Made by a program: the position numbers and the translations under genes. From Pseudomonas muyukensis (GTDB taxonomy: Bacteria; Pseudomonadota; Gammaproteobacteria; Pseudomonadales; Pseudomonadaceae), in assembly GCF_019139535.1 (NCBI RefSeq), contig NZ_CP077073.1:3810501-3874500 (forward strand): 64,000 nucleotides of DNA. The letters run 5' to 3'. Under the pieces are notes generated by a model, which was not told the origin of the DNA, ran no database searches, and saw nothing but the letters and a program-made list of their open reading frames with translations. Positions 11,509 through 19,316 of the stretch are shown here, piece after piece. Numbering within the stretch: the first letter of the stretch is position 1; every line of letters begins with the position of its first letter.

Positions 11509-12534
11509 TCACCCCACCAGCGCCTGCAACCCCACCCACTCCTGCTCGCTCAACGCCACCCCCTCCCGCCCGGCCACTTCGCGCTCGCGATAACGACGTT
11601 CCCCCGGCATCCGGCTCAGCCCCACCGCCTGCATCTGCTCCACCAGTTCACGGCTACGCAGGGCAAAACGCTCGCCCTCGGCCTTGGACGGGTCGATGAC
11701 GATGAGCAACTGCCCGGTCCAGGGCGTCTTCGCCCCCGGGTGCCCGGACCAGTCGAACTCCCAGGAGAAATGCCCGCCGGTCAGCGCCGCCGCCAGCAGC
11801 TCGACCATCATCGACAGCGCCGAACCCTTGTGCCCGCCGAACGGCAACAAGGCGCCGCCGTCGAGGATCGCCTGGGGGTCGCAGGTCGGCTGGCCGCTGG
11901 CATCCACGCCCATGCCTTCGGGCAAGCGCTGCCCGGCTCGCGCGGCGATCTGCACATCGCCATGGGCCATGGCACTGGTGGCCATGTCGAACACGATCGG
12001 GTCGTGCCCGGCGCAAGGCGCGGCAAAGGCAATGGGGTTGGTGCCGAACAACGGCTGGCGCGCGCCATGGGGCACCACGCAGGTCATGCTGTTGACCACG
12101 CTCAGGGCCACCAGCCCCTGCTCGGCGAACGGCTCGACATCCGGCCACAAGGCGGCGAAATGGTGGGAGTTATGGATAGCCAGCACGGCGATACCGGCGC
12201 TGCGCGCCTTGTCCACCAGCAAGCGGCGGGCCGCGGCCAAGGCAGGCTGGGCAAAGCCACCGCGGGCGTCCACCCGCACATACCCCGAGGCCACATCGCT
12301 CACCAGCGGCTGGGCCTTGCCATCGACCCAGCCACTGGCCAGCGTCGAGACATAACCCGGTATGCGGAACACCCCATGGCTGTGGGCGCCATCGCGCTGG
12401 GCGCTGGCACAGTTGTGGGCAAGCACGGCGGCCACGGCCTCGCTGCAACCGTGGCGCTGCAAGATCGACTGCAACAGCGCCTGCAGCTCGGCAAACGGCA
12501 CGCGCACGACTGCGCCGGTGGTAGGTGCGGACAT
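11509..12534 (-). CDS. dpkA: Delta1-piperideine-2-carboxylate reductase DpkA
   Basis: A 341-residue member of the malate/L-lactate dehydrogenase-like (LDH2) NADPH-dependent family. Family signatures include QRDGAHSHGVFRIPGYV near the N-terminus, SMTCVVPHGARQPLFGTNPIA in the middle and LLPFGGHKGSALSMMVELLA towards the C-terminus. Known family members DpkA reduce Delta1-piperideine-2-carboxylate to L-pipecolate in D-lysine catabolism and also act on pyrroline-2-carboxylate. The start at 12534 (MSAPTTGAVV) has AGGAG 9 bp upstream; the longer frame adds 51 residues crossing the divergent promoter and is rejected. It is divergent from the RpiR-transporter-amaD operon with a shared control region, and it ties amaC and amaD into one pathway. 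Confidence 0.92.
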   Translation of the reverse strand: MSAPTTGAVVRVPFAELQALLQSILQRHGCSEAVAAVLAHNCASAQRDGAHSHGVFRIPGYVSTLASGWVDGKAQPLVSDVASGYVRVDARGGFAQPALAAARRLLVDKARSAGIAVLAIHNSHHFAALWPDVEPFAEQGLVALSVVNSMTCVVPHGARQPLFGTNPIAFAAPCAGHDPIVFDMATSAMAHGDVQIAARAGQRLPEGMGVDASGQPTCDPQAILDGGALLPFGGHKGSALSMMVELLAAALTGGHFSWEFDWSGHPGAKTPWTGQLLIVIDPSKAEGERFALRSRELVEQMQAVGLSRMPGERRYREREVAGREGVALSEQEWVGLQALVG

Positions 12535-12605
12535 CTGGAGCTCCTTTATTGGTATTGGATTCGCTACAGCGCAACGCCCTCGACTCTCCCGCGAATGACA
12601 GCTAT

Positions 12606-12630
12606 CTGTCAAATATTGACTTGATGACAG
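12606..12630. promoter_or_regulatory. Nested palindrome in the dpkA/rpiR divergent promoter, candidate operator
   Basis: The region holds CTGTCA (12606-12611) with inverted partner TGACAG (12625-12630). Nested inside is GTCAAATATTGAC (12608-12620), in which GTCAA and TTGAC flank 3 bp. It lies between two divergent genes, about 70 bp from each start. RpiR-family repressors bind imperfect palindromes in their own promoters, so this is a good candidate site. No experiment supports it here. Confidence 0.5.
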
Positions 12631-12677
12631 AAAACGGCCATTTTCTTCTCCACGCCAGAAATCAGCCGGAGCCGTCC

Positions 12678-13550
12678 ATGAGCCCATCGATCAGGCAACG
12701 CCTGGAAAGCAGCCTGCACAGCGCTGCCGCCTCGGGCCGCAAGATCGCCAGCTACATGCTCGCCAACCTGCATGAACTGCCGTTCCAGACCTCCGCCAGC
12801 ATCGCCGCCAAGCTCGATGTCAGCGAGTCCAGTGTCGGCCGCTTCTGCCGCGCACTCGGCTATGCCCACCTCAAGGCGCTCAAGCAGGATTTGCAGAGCG
12901 ACCTGGGCCAAGGCCCTTGGCTGGTAGGCGATCGCCTGCAGGAATACCGCCAGGCCGCCGCACCGTCGGACCACGACGGCTGCCTGGAAAAGGAAATCGC
13001 CGCGCTGGTGCGCGTGCACGAATACAGCCGCACCGAGGCCTGGCACCAGGTCGCCCGGCGCCTGGCCGATTCGCCACGGGTGTTCATCGCCGGCTTTCAG
13101 ACCGAGCGCGGCGTGGCCATGTGCATGGCCCACCTGCTGCAATACCTGCGCGACGGCGTGCAACGGGTCGATGGCAGCGCCGGGCATTTCGGCGAAGTGC
13201 TGCTCGGCCAACCGCAGGCCAGCGCCCTGGTGGTGTTCGAGGCGCGTCGTTATTCACGCCATGCCCTGCAACTGTGCCAGCAGGCGCGCGCGCGGGGCAT
13301 CCCGGTGACCCTGGTCACCGATACCTTCTGCGAGTGGGCCGACGACAACGCCGACGAGGTGTTCCGCATCCCCACCGAATTCAACCTGTTCTGGGAGTCC
13401 ACCGCGACGATGCTGTCGTGGGTGCACCTGATGGTCAACGAGGTCTGCAAGAAGCTTGGACCGGACGTTGAAACACGCTTGGAAGCAACTGCCGCTCTAC
13501 ATAACGAGTTCGTCGGCTACACCTCGTGGCCGGCGGGCAAACAACAATAG
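12678..13550 (+). CDS. RpiR/HexR-family transcriptional regulator
   Basis: A 290-residue regulator. The N-terminal RpiR helix-turn-helix (about residues 1-77) includes LPFQTSASIAAKLDVSESSV and GRFCRALGYAHLKALKQDL. The C-terminal SIS domain (about residues 115-250) includes VFIAGFQTERGVAMCMAHLL and ALVVFEARRYSRHALQLC. SIS domains usually sense phosphosugars; here the neighbours suggest a D-lysine pathway metabolite, which is inference. ATG 12678 has GGAG upstream; an upstream ATG at 12624 lies inside the palindrome and is less likely. It is the first gene of a run with the ABC transporter and amaD, 26 bp before the binding-protein gene. Confidence 0.9.
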   Translation: MSPSIRQRLESSLHSAAASGRKIASYMLANLHELPFQTSASIAAKLDVSESSVGRFCRALGYAHLKALKQDLQSDLGQGPWLVGDRLQEYRQAAAPSDHDGCLEKEIAALVRVHEYSRTEAWHQVARRLADSPRVFIAGFQTERGVAMCMAHLLQYLRDGVQRVDGSAGHFGEVLLGQPQASALVVFEARRYSRHALQLCQQARARGIPVTLVTDTFCEWADDNADEVFRIPTEFNLFWESTATMLSWVHLMVNEVCKKLGPDVETRLEATAALHNEFVGYTSWPAGKQQ

Positions 13551-13576
13551 CAAGAGTGCTGGTACAGAGGTGCAAC

Positions 13577-14329
13577 ATGAAAAGAACCCTGGCTATGGTG
13601 GGCGCGTGCGCCCTGCTGCTGGCGGGCCACGCCAGTGGCGAAACCCTGCGCTTCGCCACGGAAGGCGCGTACCCCCCGTTCAACTATGTCGATGCCGACA
13701 ACAAGCTGCACGGCTTCGATGTCGACATCACCCAGGCCCTGTGCGCACAGATGAAGGTCGAATGCACCCTGGTGGCCCAGGACTGGGAAGGCATCATCCC
13801 GGCGTTGATGGCGCGCAAGTACGATGCCGTGGTGGCCTCGATGATCGATACCCAAGAGCGACGCAAGAAGATCGCCTTCACCGACCACTACTACCGCACC
13901 CCACTGACCGTGGCGGTGGCCAAGGATAGCCAGATCGACGACGCGCAGACCGACTTCAAGGGCTACACGGTCGGCGCGCAGTCCGCCTCGACCCAGGCAA
14001 TCTACGCCGAGGACGTGTACGGCAAGGCCGGCGCGGACGTGAAGCTGTACCCGACCCTCGACGAAGCCAACGCCGACCTTGCCGCCGGGCGCCTGGACGG
14101 GGTGATCGCCGACAAGTTCCCGCTGCATGAGTGGCTGAACAAGAACGGCCAGGCCTGCTGCAAGATCCTCGGTGACGTCGACGGCACCAAGGCCGACGCG
14201 GCGATTGCCGTGCGCAAGGACGACCAGGCCCTGCGCACGCGGCTCAACGAAGCGCTGGCGGCCATCGTCGCCAATGGCACCTACCAGAAGATCGCGAGCA
14301 AGTACTTCGCCTTCGATATCTATAACTGA
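13577..14329 (+). CDS. Polar amino acid ABC transporter, periplasmic binding protein
   Basis: A 250-residue SBP family 3 protein. The signal peptide is about residues 1-21 (MKRTLAMVGACALLLAGHA). The mature protein starts ETLRFATEGAYPPFNYVD and has the family motifs HGFDVDITQALCAQM and DAVVASMIDTQERRKKIAFT, as in lysine/arginine/ornithine-binding proteins. It should capture the amino acid, probably D-lysine or a related basic amino acid given the cluster, for the two permeases and ATPase downstream. AGAGG precedes the ATG. The next gene is 113 bp away across a REP hairpin, unlike the tight junctions elsewhere in the operon. Confidence 0.92.
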   Translation: MKRTLAMVGACALLLAGHASGETLRFATEGAYPPFNYVDADNKLHGFDVDITQALCAQMKVECTLVAQDWEGIIPALMARKYDAVVASMIDTQERRKKIAFTDHYYRTPLTVAVAKDSQIDDAQTDFKGYTVGAQSASTQAIYAEDVYGKAGADVKLYPTLDEANADLAAGRLDGVIADKFPLHEWLNKNGQACCKILGDVDGTKADAAIAVRKDDQALRTRLNEALAAIVANGTYQKIASKYFAFDIYN

Positions 14330-14368
14330 TACGAATCCTGTGGCTGCTGCGCAGCCCTTTCGCGATAC

Positions 14369-14414
14369 AAGGCCGCTCCCACAAGGCGTGCGCGGTTCCT
14401 GTGGGAGCGGCCTT
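14369..14414. repeat. Intercistronic REP hairpin inside the ABC operon
   Basis: AAGGCCGCTCCCACA (14369-14383) and its perfect complement (14400-14414) form a 15-bp stem with a 16-nt loop between the binding-protein gene and the first permease gene. REP hairpins after binding-protein genes are known to protect the upstream mRNA from 3' decay. That would give more binding protein than permease; the role here is inferred. Confidence 0.8.
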
Positions 14415-14442
14415 GCGCCCCGCCGACCTCGAGGATGTACCC

Positions 14443-15162
14443 ATGCTCGATCAACTCTCGCTGCTCTCCTTCGCCAGCGGCGGCTGGGGCCAGGCGCTGC
14501 TGGCCGGTGCCCTGGTCACCGTGTCGCTGGCCCTGGCCTGCCTGCCCATCGGCCTGCCCCTGGGGCTGCTGGTGGCCCTGGCGGCGCGCTCGCGCAAACG
14601 CCTGCCACGGGCCTGGGCCACCACCTTTTCCACGGTGTTCCGCGGCCTGCCCGAACTGCTTACGCTGCTGATCATCTACTACGGCTGCCAGATCGCCGCG
14701 CAGAAGATCCTCGCCGCCCTGGGCTATGAAGGCGAGGTGCTGATCAATACCTTCCTCGCCGCCATGGCCGCCTTCAGCCTGGTGTTCGCCGCCTTCTCCA
14801 GCGAGATCTGGCTGATGGCCTTCAAGACCCTGCCCAAGGGTCAGCTCGAGGCCTGCTCGGCCCTGGGCCTGAGCCGGCGCACGGCGTTTTTCAAAGTGCA
14901 ACTGCCGCAACTGGCGCGCATCGCCCTGCCGGGCTTGTCGAACAACTGGCTGAGCCTGCTCAAGGACACCTCGCTGGTCTCGACCATCTCGCTGATCGAC
15001 CTGATGCGCCAGACCAACCTGGCGGTCAGCGTGACCAAGCAGCCGATGCTGTTCTATGGCGTGGCGTGCCTGGTCTACCTGCTGTTCTCGGCGCTTTCGG
15101 GGCGGGTCTTCGCCCTGCTGGAGCGACGTAGCAACCGCCACCTGCAAGGAGCCCGGCCATGA
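14443..15162 (+). CDS. Polar amino acid ABC transporter, permease 1
   Basis: A 239-residue HisQ/ArtQ-type inner membrane subunit with about five helices. The EAA loop is seen in LEACSALGLSRRTAFFKVQL, and the paired NNWLSLLKDTSLVSTISL motif follows. ATG 14443 (MLDQLSLLSF) has GAGGA upstream; the extra 14 residues of the longer frame are REP-derived. Its stop overlaps the start of the second permease (ATGA, 15159-15162), which fits a heterodimeric membrane pore for the binding protein upstream. Confidence 0.92.
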   Translation: MLDQLSLLSFASGGWGQALLAGALVTVSLALACLPIGLPLGLLVALAARSRKRLPRAWATTFSTVFRGLPELLTLLIIYYGCQIAAQKILAALGYEGEVLINTFLAAMAAFSLVFAAFSSEIWLMAFKTLPKGQLEACSALGLSRRTAFFKVQLPQLARIALPGLSNNWLSLLKDTSLVSTISLIDLMRQTNLAVSVTKQPMLFYGVACLVYLLFSALSGRVFALLERRSNRHLQGARP

Positions 15163-15869
15163 CCTTCGAGCAATTGCTGGCCTATGTGCTCGACCCCGAC
15201 CTGCTGGAACGCTACGGCGCTCGCTTCATCGACGGGCTGCTGGTGACCGCCAAGCTGGTGGCGATCTCGTTCACCCTCGGCGCGCTGCTGGGCATGCTGC
15301 TGGCCCTGGCGCGGATGTCGCGCAGCACCGCCCTGCGACGCCTGGCCGCCGGCTATGTGTATTTCTTCCGTGGCTCGCCGCTGCTGGCCCAGCTGTTCTT
15401 GCTGTACTACGGGCTGGGCTCGCTCAAGGGTTTCTGGCAGGACCTCGGGCTGTGGTGGTTCTTCCGCGAAGCCTGGTACTGCGCCCTGCTCGCCTTCACC
15501 CTCAACACCGCCGCCTACCAGGCCGAGATCTTCCGTGCCAGCCTGATGGCCGTCGCCCCCGGCCAGTACGAAGCGGCCCGGGCCCTGAACCTCAAGCGCT
15601 CGACCACCTTCTTCAAGGTGGTGCTGCCGCAGTCGCTGCTGGTGGCCATCGGCCCACTGGGCAACGAGCTGATCATGATGATCAAGGCCAGCGCCATCGC
15701 CTCGCTGGTGACCATCTACGACCTGATGGGGGTGACCAAGCTGGCCTTCTCGCGCAGCTTCGACTTCCAGATCTACCTGTGGGCGGCAGTGCTGTACCTG
15801 CTGATCGTGGAGATCGTCCGGCGCGCGCTGAAACACCTGGAGGCCCGCCTGGGCCGCCACCTGAACTGA
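15159..15869 (+). CDS. Polar amino acid ABC transporter, permease 2
   Basis: A 236-residue HisM/ArtM-type permease and partner of the preceding gene. The family features RGSPLLAQLFLLYYGLG, the EAA loop YEAARALNLKRSTTFFKVVL and NELIMMIKASAIASLVTIYDL are present. It starts with a 4-bp overlap with permease 1, and amaD follows after 16 bp. The protein should form the translocation channel together with permease 1. Confidence 0.92.
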   Translation: MTFEQLLAYVLDPDLLERYGARFIDGLLVTAKLVAISFTLGALLGMLLALARMSRSTALRRLAAGYVYFFRGSPLLAQLFLLYYGLGSLKGFWQDLGLWWFFREAWYCALLAFTLNTAAYQAEIFRASLMAVAPGQYEAARALNLKRSTTFFKVVLPQSLLVAIGPLGNELIMMIKASAIASLVTIYDLMGVTKLAFSRSFDFQIYLWAAVLYLLIVEIVRRALKHLEARLGRHLN

Positions 15870-15885
15870 TTGAAGGAAGGTTTCC

Positions 15886-17130
15886 ATGTATTGCCAGACC
15901 ATCGTCCTGGGCGCCGGCATCGTCGGTGTCTGCACCGCCCTGCACCTGCAAGCCCGCGGGCGCCAGGTGATCCTCATCGACCGCGACGAGCCCGGCAGTG
16001 GCACCAGCCATGGCAACGCCGGGCTGATCGAACGCTCCAGCGTGATTCCCTATGCCTTCCCGCGCCAGTTCAGCGCCTTGCTGCGCTACGGCCTGAACCG
16101 CCAGCCCGACGTGCGCTACAGCCTTGCCCACCTGCCCAAGGCGGCGCCCTGGCTGCTGCGCTACTGGCAGCAGTCGGCGCCGGGGCGCCTGGCCAAGGCC
16201 GCGGCAGACATGCTGCCGCTGGTGCAGCGCAGCGTCGAGGAACACGACGCGCTGATCGAGGCCGCCGGCCTGCAGGCCCTGGTCCAGGCCAAGGGCTGGA
16301 TCGAGGTGTACCGCGACGACGCCTTGTTCGCCAAGGCCAAGCAGGAGCTGCCGGGCCTGGCCCGTTATGGCCTGCGCTACGAAATCCTCGATCGCGCGGC
16401 GCTGCAGGCCCGTGAGCAACAGCTCGACGGCGACGTCAAGGGGGGCATCCACTGGCTCGACCCGAAGACCGTGAGCAACCCCGGTGGCCTCACCCGCGGC
16501 TATGCGGCGCTGTTCGTCCAGCGCGGCGGGCAGTTCCTTCACGGCGATGCCCGCAGCCTGCGCCAGGTCGCGGGTGGCTGGCAGCTGGACAGCCGCCGTG
16601 GCACGGTCAGCGCCGACGAGGTGGTGGCCTGCCTGGGCCCGCAGTCGGCCGAGCTGTACGAGCGCCTGGGCTACCACTTCCCGCTGGGCATCAAGCGCGG
16701 CTATCACATGCACTACAGCACCCGCGACGGCGCCGAACTCAACCATTCGCTGTGCGACACCCAGGGCGGCTACGTGCTGGCGCCGATGGCCCGGGGCGTG
16801 CGCCTGACCACGGGCATCGAGTTTGCCGCCAGCGACGCCGCCGTCAACGAAATCCAGCTGCGCCGCTGCGAGGCGCTGGCGCGCAAGCTGTTCCCGGCCC
16901 TGGGCGAGCGCCTGGACGACAAACCCTGGCTGGGCCGTCGCCCGTGCCTGCCGGACATGCGCCCGGTGATCGGCCCGGCGCCGCGGCACCGCAACCTGTG
17001 GTTCAACTTCGGCCACGCCCACCACGGCCTGACCCTGGGCCCGGTCAGTGGCCGCCTGCTGGCGGAGCTGCTGACCGGCGCGCCCCCCTTCACCGACCCG
17101 GCGCCCTACAGCGCCGCGCGTTTCGACTGA
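15886..17130 (+). CDS. amaD: FAD-dependent D-amino acid oxidoreductase, AmaD (DadA-like)
   Basis: A 414-residue DAO-family flavoprotein. The N-terminal FAD-binding Rossmann motif is VLGAGIVGVCTALHLQARG, followed by the acidic residue pair IDRDEPGSGTSHGNAG; the C-terminal FAD-contact motif is FGHAHHGLTLGPVSGRL. In P. putida the gene in this position (PP_3596, from memory) is amaD, which oxidises D-lysine to Delta1-piperideine-2-carboxylate, the substrate of DpkA. It is placed between the permeases and the ATPase gene, so uptake and oxidation are coexpressed. AAGGAAGG lies upstream of the ATG. A general D-amino acid dehydrogenase is the alternative if the cluster context is ignored. Confidence 0.87.
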   Translation: MYCQTIVLGAGIVGVCTALHLQARGRQVILIDRDEPGSGTSHGNAGLIERSSVIPYAFPRQFSALLRYGLNRQPDVRYSLAHLPKAAPWLLRYWQQSAPGRLAKAAADMLPLVQRSVEEHDALIEAAGLQALVQAKGWIEVYRDDALFAKAKQELPGLARYGLRYEILDRAALQAREQQLDGDVKGGIHWLDPKTVSNPGGLTRGYAALFVQRGGQFLHGDARSLRQVAGGWQLDSRRGTVSADEVVACLGPQSAELYERLGYHFPLGIKRGYHMHYSTRDGAELNHSLCDTQGGYVLAPMARGVRLTTGIEFAASDAAVNEIQLRRCEALARKLFPALGERLDDKPWLGRRPCLPDMRPVIGPAPRHRNLWFNFGHAHHGLTLGPVSGRLLAELLTGAPPFTDPAPYSAARFD

Positions 17131-17153
17131 CGACCCTGCGGGAGAACAACAAC

Positions 17154-17936
17154 ATGACCGCCCCCTTGAGCCTTGCCAGCCTGTCCCCTGCCCCCGACCC
17201 GCGCCCGGAGCTGATCCGCATCGAGGGTCTGAACAAGCATTACGGTGCTTTCCATGTGCTGCACGATATCGACCTGTCGGTGCGCGAGGGCGAGCGTATC
17301 GTGCTCTGCGGCCCGTCGGGCTCGGGCAAGTCGACGCTGATTCGCTGCATCAATCGCCTGGAGGTCGCCGAGCAGGGCAGCGTCCAGGTAGCGGGCATCG
17401 ACCTGGCGGGCAACAGCCGCCAGGCCAGCCAGGTACGCAGCGAGATCGGCATGGTGTTCCAGCACTTCAACCTGTTCCCGCACATGAGCGTGCTCGACAA
17501 CTGCCTGCTGGCGCCGATGAGCGTGCGGGGCTTGTCGCGCCGGGAGGCCGAGGAGCGCGCGCGGCTGTACCTGAGCAAGGTGGGTATCGAGAACCAGGCG
17601 CACAAGTACCCCAGCCAGCTTTCCGGTGGGCAGCAGCAGCGCGTGGCGATTGCCCGGGCGCTGTGCATGAAGCCGCGGATCATGCTGTTCGACGAGCCGA
17701 CCTCGGCGTTGGACCCGGAGATGGTCGCCGAGGTGCTGGAGGTGTTGGTGCAGTTGGCGGACACCGGGATGACCATGCTGTGCGTGACCCACGAGATGGG
17801 GTTTGCCCGGCAAGTGGCGCAGCGGGTGCTGTTTCTTGAGGGCGGGCAGATCATCGAGGACAGCAGCCCGCAAGTGTTCTTCGGACAGCCCCGGACGGCG
17901 CGGGCGCAGGCGTTCTTGAAGCAGATCCTGCACTAG
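17154..17936 (+). CDS. Polar amino acid ABC transporter, ATPase
   Basis: A 260-residue GlnQ/HisP-type ATPase. Walker A is GPSGSGKST near residue 55, the signature is LSGGQQQRVAIARALC, Walker B is IMLFDEPTSALDPE, and the switch histidine is in CVTHEMGFA. It powers the transporter encoded upstream. ATG 17154 has GGGAG upstream; the much longer frame that overlaps amaD is not coding. It closes the operon. A weak hairpin (GGCCTTTCAGGCC) follows the stop and then the repeat block starts. Confidence 0.94.
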   Translation: MTAPLSLASLSPAPDPRPELIRIEGLNKHYGAFHVLHDIDLSVREGERIVLCGPSGSGKSTLIRCINRLEVAEQGSVQVAGIDLAGNSRQASQVRSEIGMVFQHFNLFPHMSVLDNCLLAPMSVRGLSRREAEERARLYLSKVGIENQAHKYPSQLSGGQQQRVAIARALCMKPRIMLFDEPTSALDPEMVAEVLEVLVQLADTGMTMLCVTHEMGFARQVAQRVLFLEGGQIIEDSSPQVFFGQPRTARAQAFLKQILH

Positions 17937-17970
17937 CGATTAACGGCCTTTCAGGCCAGAACCAATGCTC

Positions 17971-17999
17971 GCTGTTGCTGTTGCTGTTGCTGTTGCTGT
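17971..17999. repeat. GCTGTT hexanucleotide microsatellite
   Basis: Four perfect copies of GCTGTT and a partial fifth. It lies at the outer end of the left copy of the large inverted repeat. Confidence 0.95.
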
Positions 18000-18051
18000 C
18001 ACCGATCAAAAGGCTAGCGTCAACCCCAGCCAGCGACAGCTGCGCCAGTGC

Positions 18052-18690
18052 AGGCGCCGCGCGTAACTTCGCGACTTCAGGAGGCCGAACGCAGGCCTTG
18101 CGTAGGGAGGTGACGGGCATGGATGCCCGTCAAGCGCTGGGGCCCAGGATGGGCCCTACAGCGCGGTCCTCCCGGGAGCAAGGCCGGAGTGAGGGAACCC
18201 GGAGCGGAGCGTAGGGCCGGATGAATGGAGCGCAGCGTTTTTTGGTTACTTTTTGTCGCGTTTGACAAAAAGTGACTCGCCGTAAGGGCGAAAAGGTGAT
18301 TAAGCGTCGATATAGCAAATGAATGCGTTTACATCTGTGAATACCCACGCCGATTGACTTTGACTTTGACTTTGACTTTGACTTTCAGAGCGTGAGTTTT
18401 GAAAGCTATACGCGTATTCATTGGCGATGGCGACGCATAGTCACCTTTCCGCCCTTACGGCGGGTCCCTTTTTTAAGGATCAAAAAGGAACCAAAAAATC
18501 CTCGCTCCATTCATCCGGCCCCTACGCTGCGCTCCGGGGTCCCCTCGCTCCGTTCTTGCTCCCGTGGGTACCGCGCTGTACGCCCCATCCTGGGGCGCAG
18601 CGCTCGACGGCCATCCATGGCCGTCGCCCCACTACGCAAGAACTCCACTCGGCCTCCTGAAGTCGCAATTGGCGGCGCCTGAACTATCGC
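18052..18690. repeat. Two inverted copies of a ~280-bp intergenic element
   Basis: The left arm (about 18052-18330) and the right arm (about 18410-18690) are inverted copies, about 80% identical by eye over most of their length. Shared landmarks in both orientations are CGCTCCATTCATCCGGCCC, CCGCGCTGTA, the CCCATCCTGGG block, CTACGCAAG and TCGGCCTCCTGAAGTCGC. The arms carry spurious short frames on both strands but no codon-like structure. I recall similar sequence as a dispersed intergenic family in Pseudomonas, but cannot name it firmly. The block lies between the end of the ABC operon and a DUF2784 gene and contains no real gene. Confidence 0.8.
18356..18385. repeat. GACTTT hexanucleotide microsatellite
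   Basis: Five perfect tandem copies of GACTTT, lying in the spacer between the inner ends of the two element copies. Confidence 0.95.
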
Positions 18691-18714
18691 GCGCTTAGAA
18701 GCAAAATCAAAAAC

Positions 18715-18804
18715 AGAGCAAGAGCAAGAGCAAGAGCAAGAGCAAGAGCAAGAGCAAGAGCAAGAGCAAGAGCAAGAGCAAGAGCAAGAGCAAGAGCAAG
18801 AGCA
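18715..18804. repeat. AGAGCA hexanucleotide microsatellite, 15 copies
   Basis: Fifteen perfect tandem AGAGCA copies (90 bp) at the outer end of the right element copy. On the minus strand it would encode alternating Ser-Cys in a frame with no support as a gene. Perfect arrays of this length are prone to slippage, so copy number should vary between strains. Confidence 0.97.
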
Positions 18805-18941
18805 TTCTGTCGCCGTCAAAACGACTGGGCGTCGACATCGCCAATGAATGCGCATACAACGCTTAAAAGCCCCCTCCAACCCCAAGCACCCAGTCACGAA
18901 AAACCGCCATACCCCACCGCCCACAACAAGGCCCCAACACC

Positions 18942-19316
18942 ATGCTCTATCGCCTGGCCGCCGACGCCCTGGTCGTGCTTCACCTCTGCTTCATCCTGCT
19001 GGCCCTGTTCGGCGGCCTGATGGTGCTTTGGCGCCACCGCGCCCTGTTCATCCACCTTCCCGCCCTCGCCTGGGGCCTGGCCGTGGAAGGCCTGCACCTG
19101 CAATGCCCGCTCACCGACTGGGAAAACCACCTGCGCCGCGCCGCCGGCGACGCCGGCTACCCAAGCGGCTTCATCGAACACTACCTCTGGCCGCTGATCT
19201 ACCCCGCCGGCCTGACCCCACAGATCCAACTCTGGCTCGGCGCCGCGCTATTGGCCATCAACCTTGGCATCTACGCCTATGTACTGCGGCACCTAGCGCG
19301 TCGCCACCACGAATAA
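18942..19316 (+). CDS. DUF2784 family membrane protein
   Basis: A 124-residue protein of the DUF2784 family, function unknown. It has three or four hydrophobic helices (LVVLHLCFILLALFGGLMVL, then LPALAWGLAVEGL, and LGAALLAINLGIYAYVL) and the family motif QCPLTDWENHLR with GFIEHYLWPLIYP. The 3' end overlaps the convergent tam gene by 24 bp. The family is usually a single inner-membrane protein with no operon partner, as here. Confidence 0.88.
   Translation: MLYRLAADALVVLHLCFILLALFGGLMVLWRHRALFIHLPALAWGLAVEGLHLQCPLTDWENHLRRAAGDAGYPSGFIEHYLWPLIYPAGLTPQIQLWLGAALLAINLGIYAYVLRHLARRHHE

Noticed and set aside
12535..12687. N-terminal extension of dpkA
   Set aside because: The 51 extra residues cross the divergent promoter and its palindrome. 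The family-length protein starts at 12534 with AGGAG upstream.
18077..18682. Several short frames of 60-100 codons in the inverted element
   Set aside because: Equivalent frames appear on both strands of both copies, as expected for a GC-rich repeat, with no codon pattern or ribosome binding site.
18511..18924. Minus-strand open frame encoding a Ser-Cys repeat protein
   Set aside because: The repeat is only the translation of the AGAGCA microsatellite. The rest is inverted-element sequence with no ribosome binding site.
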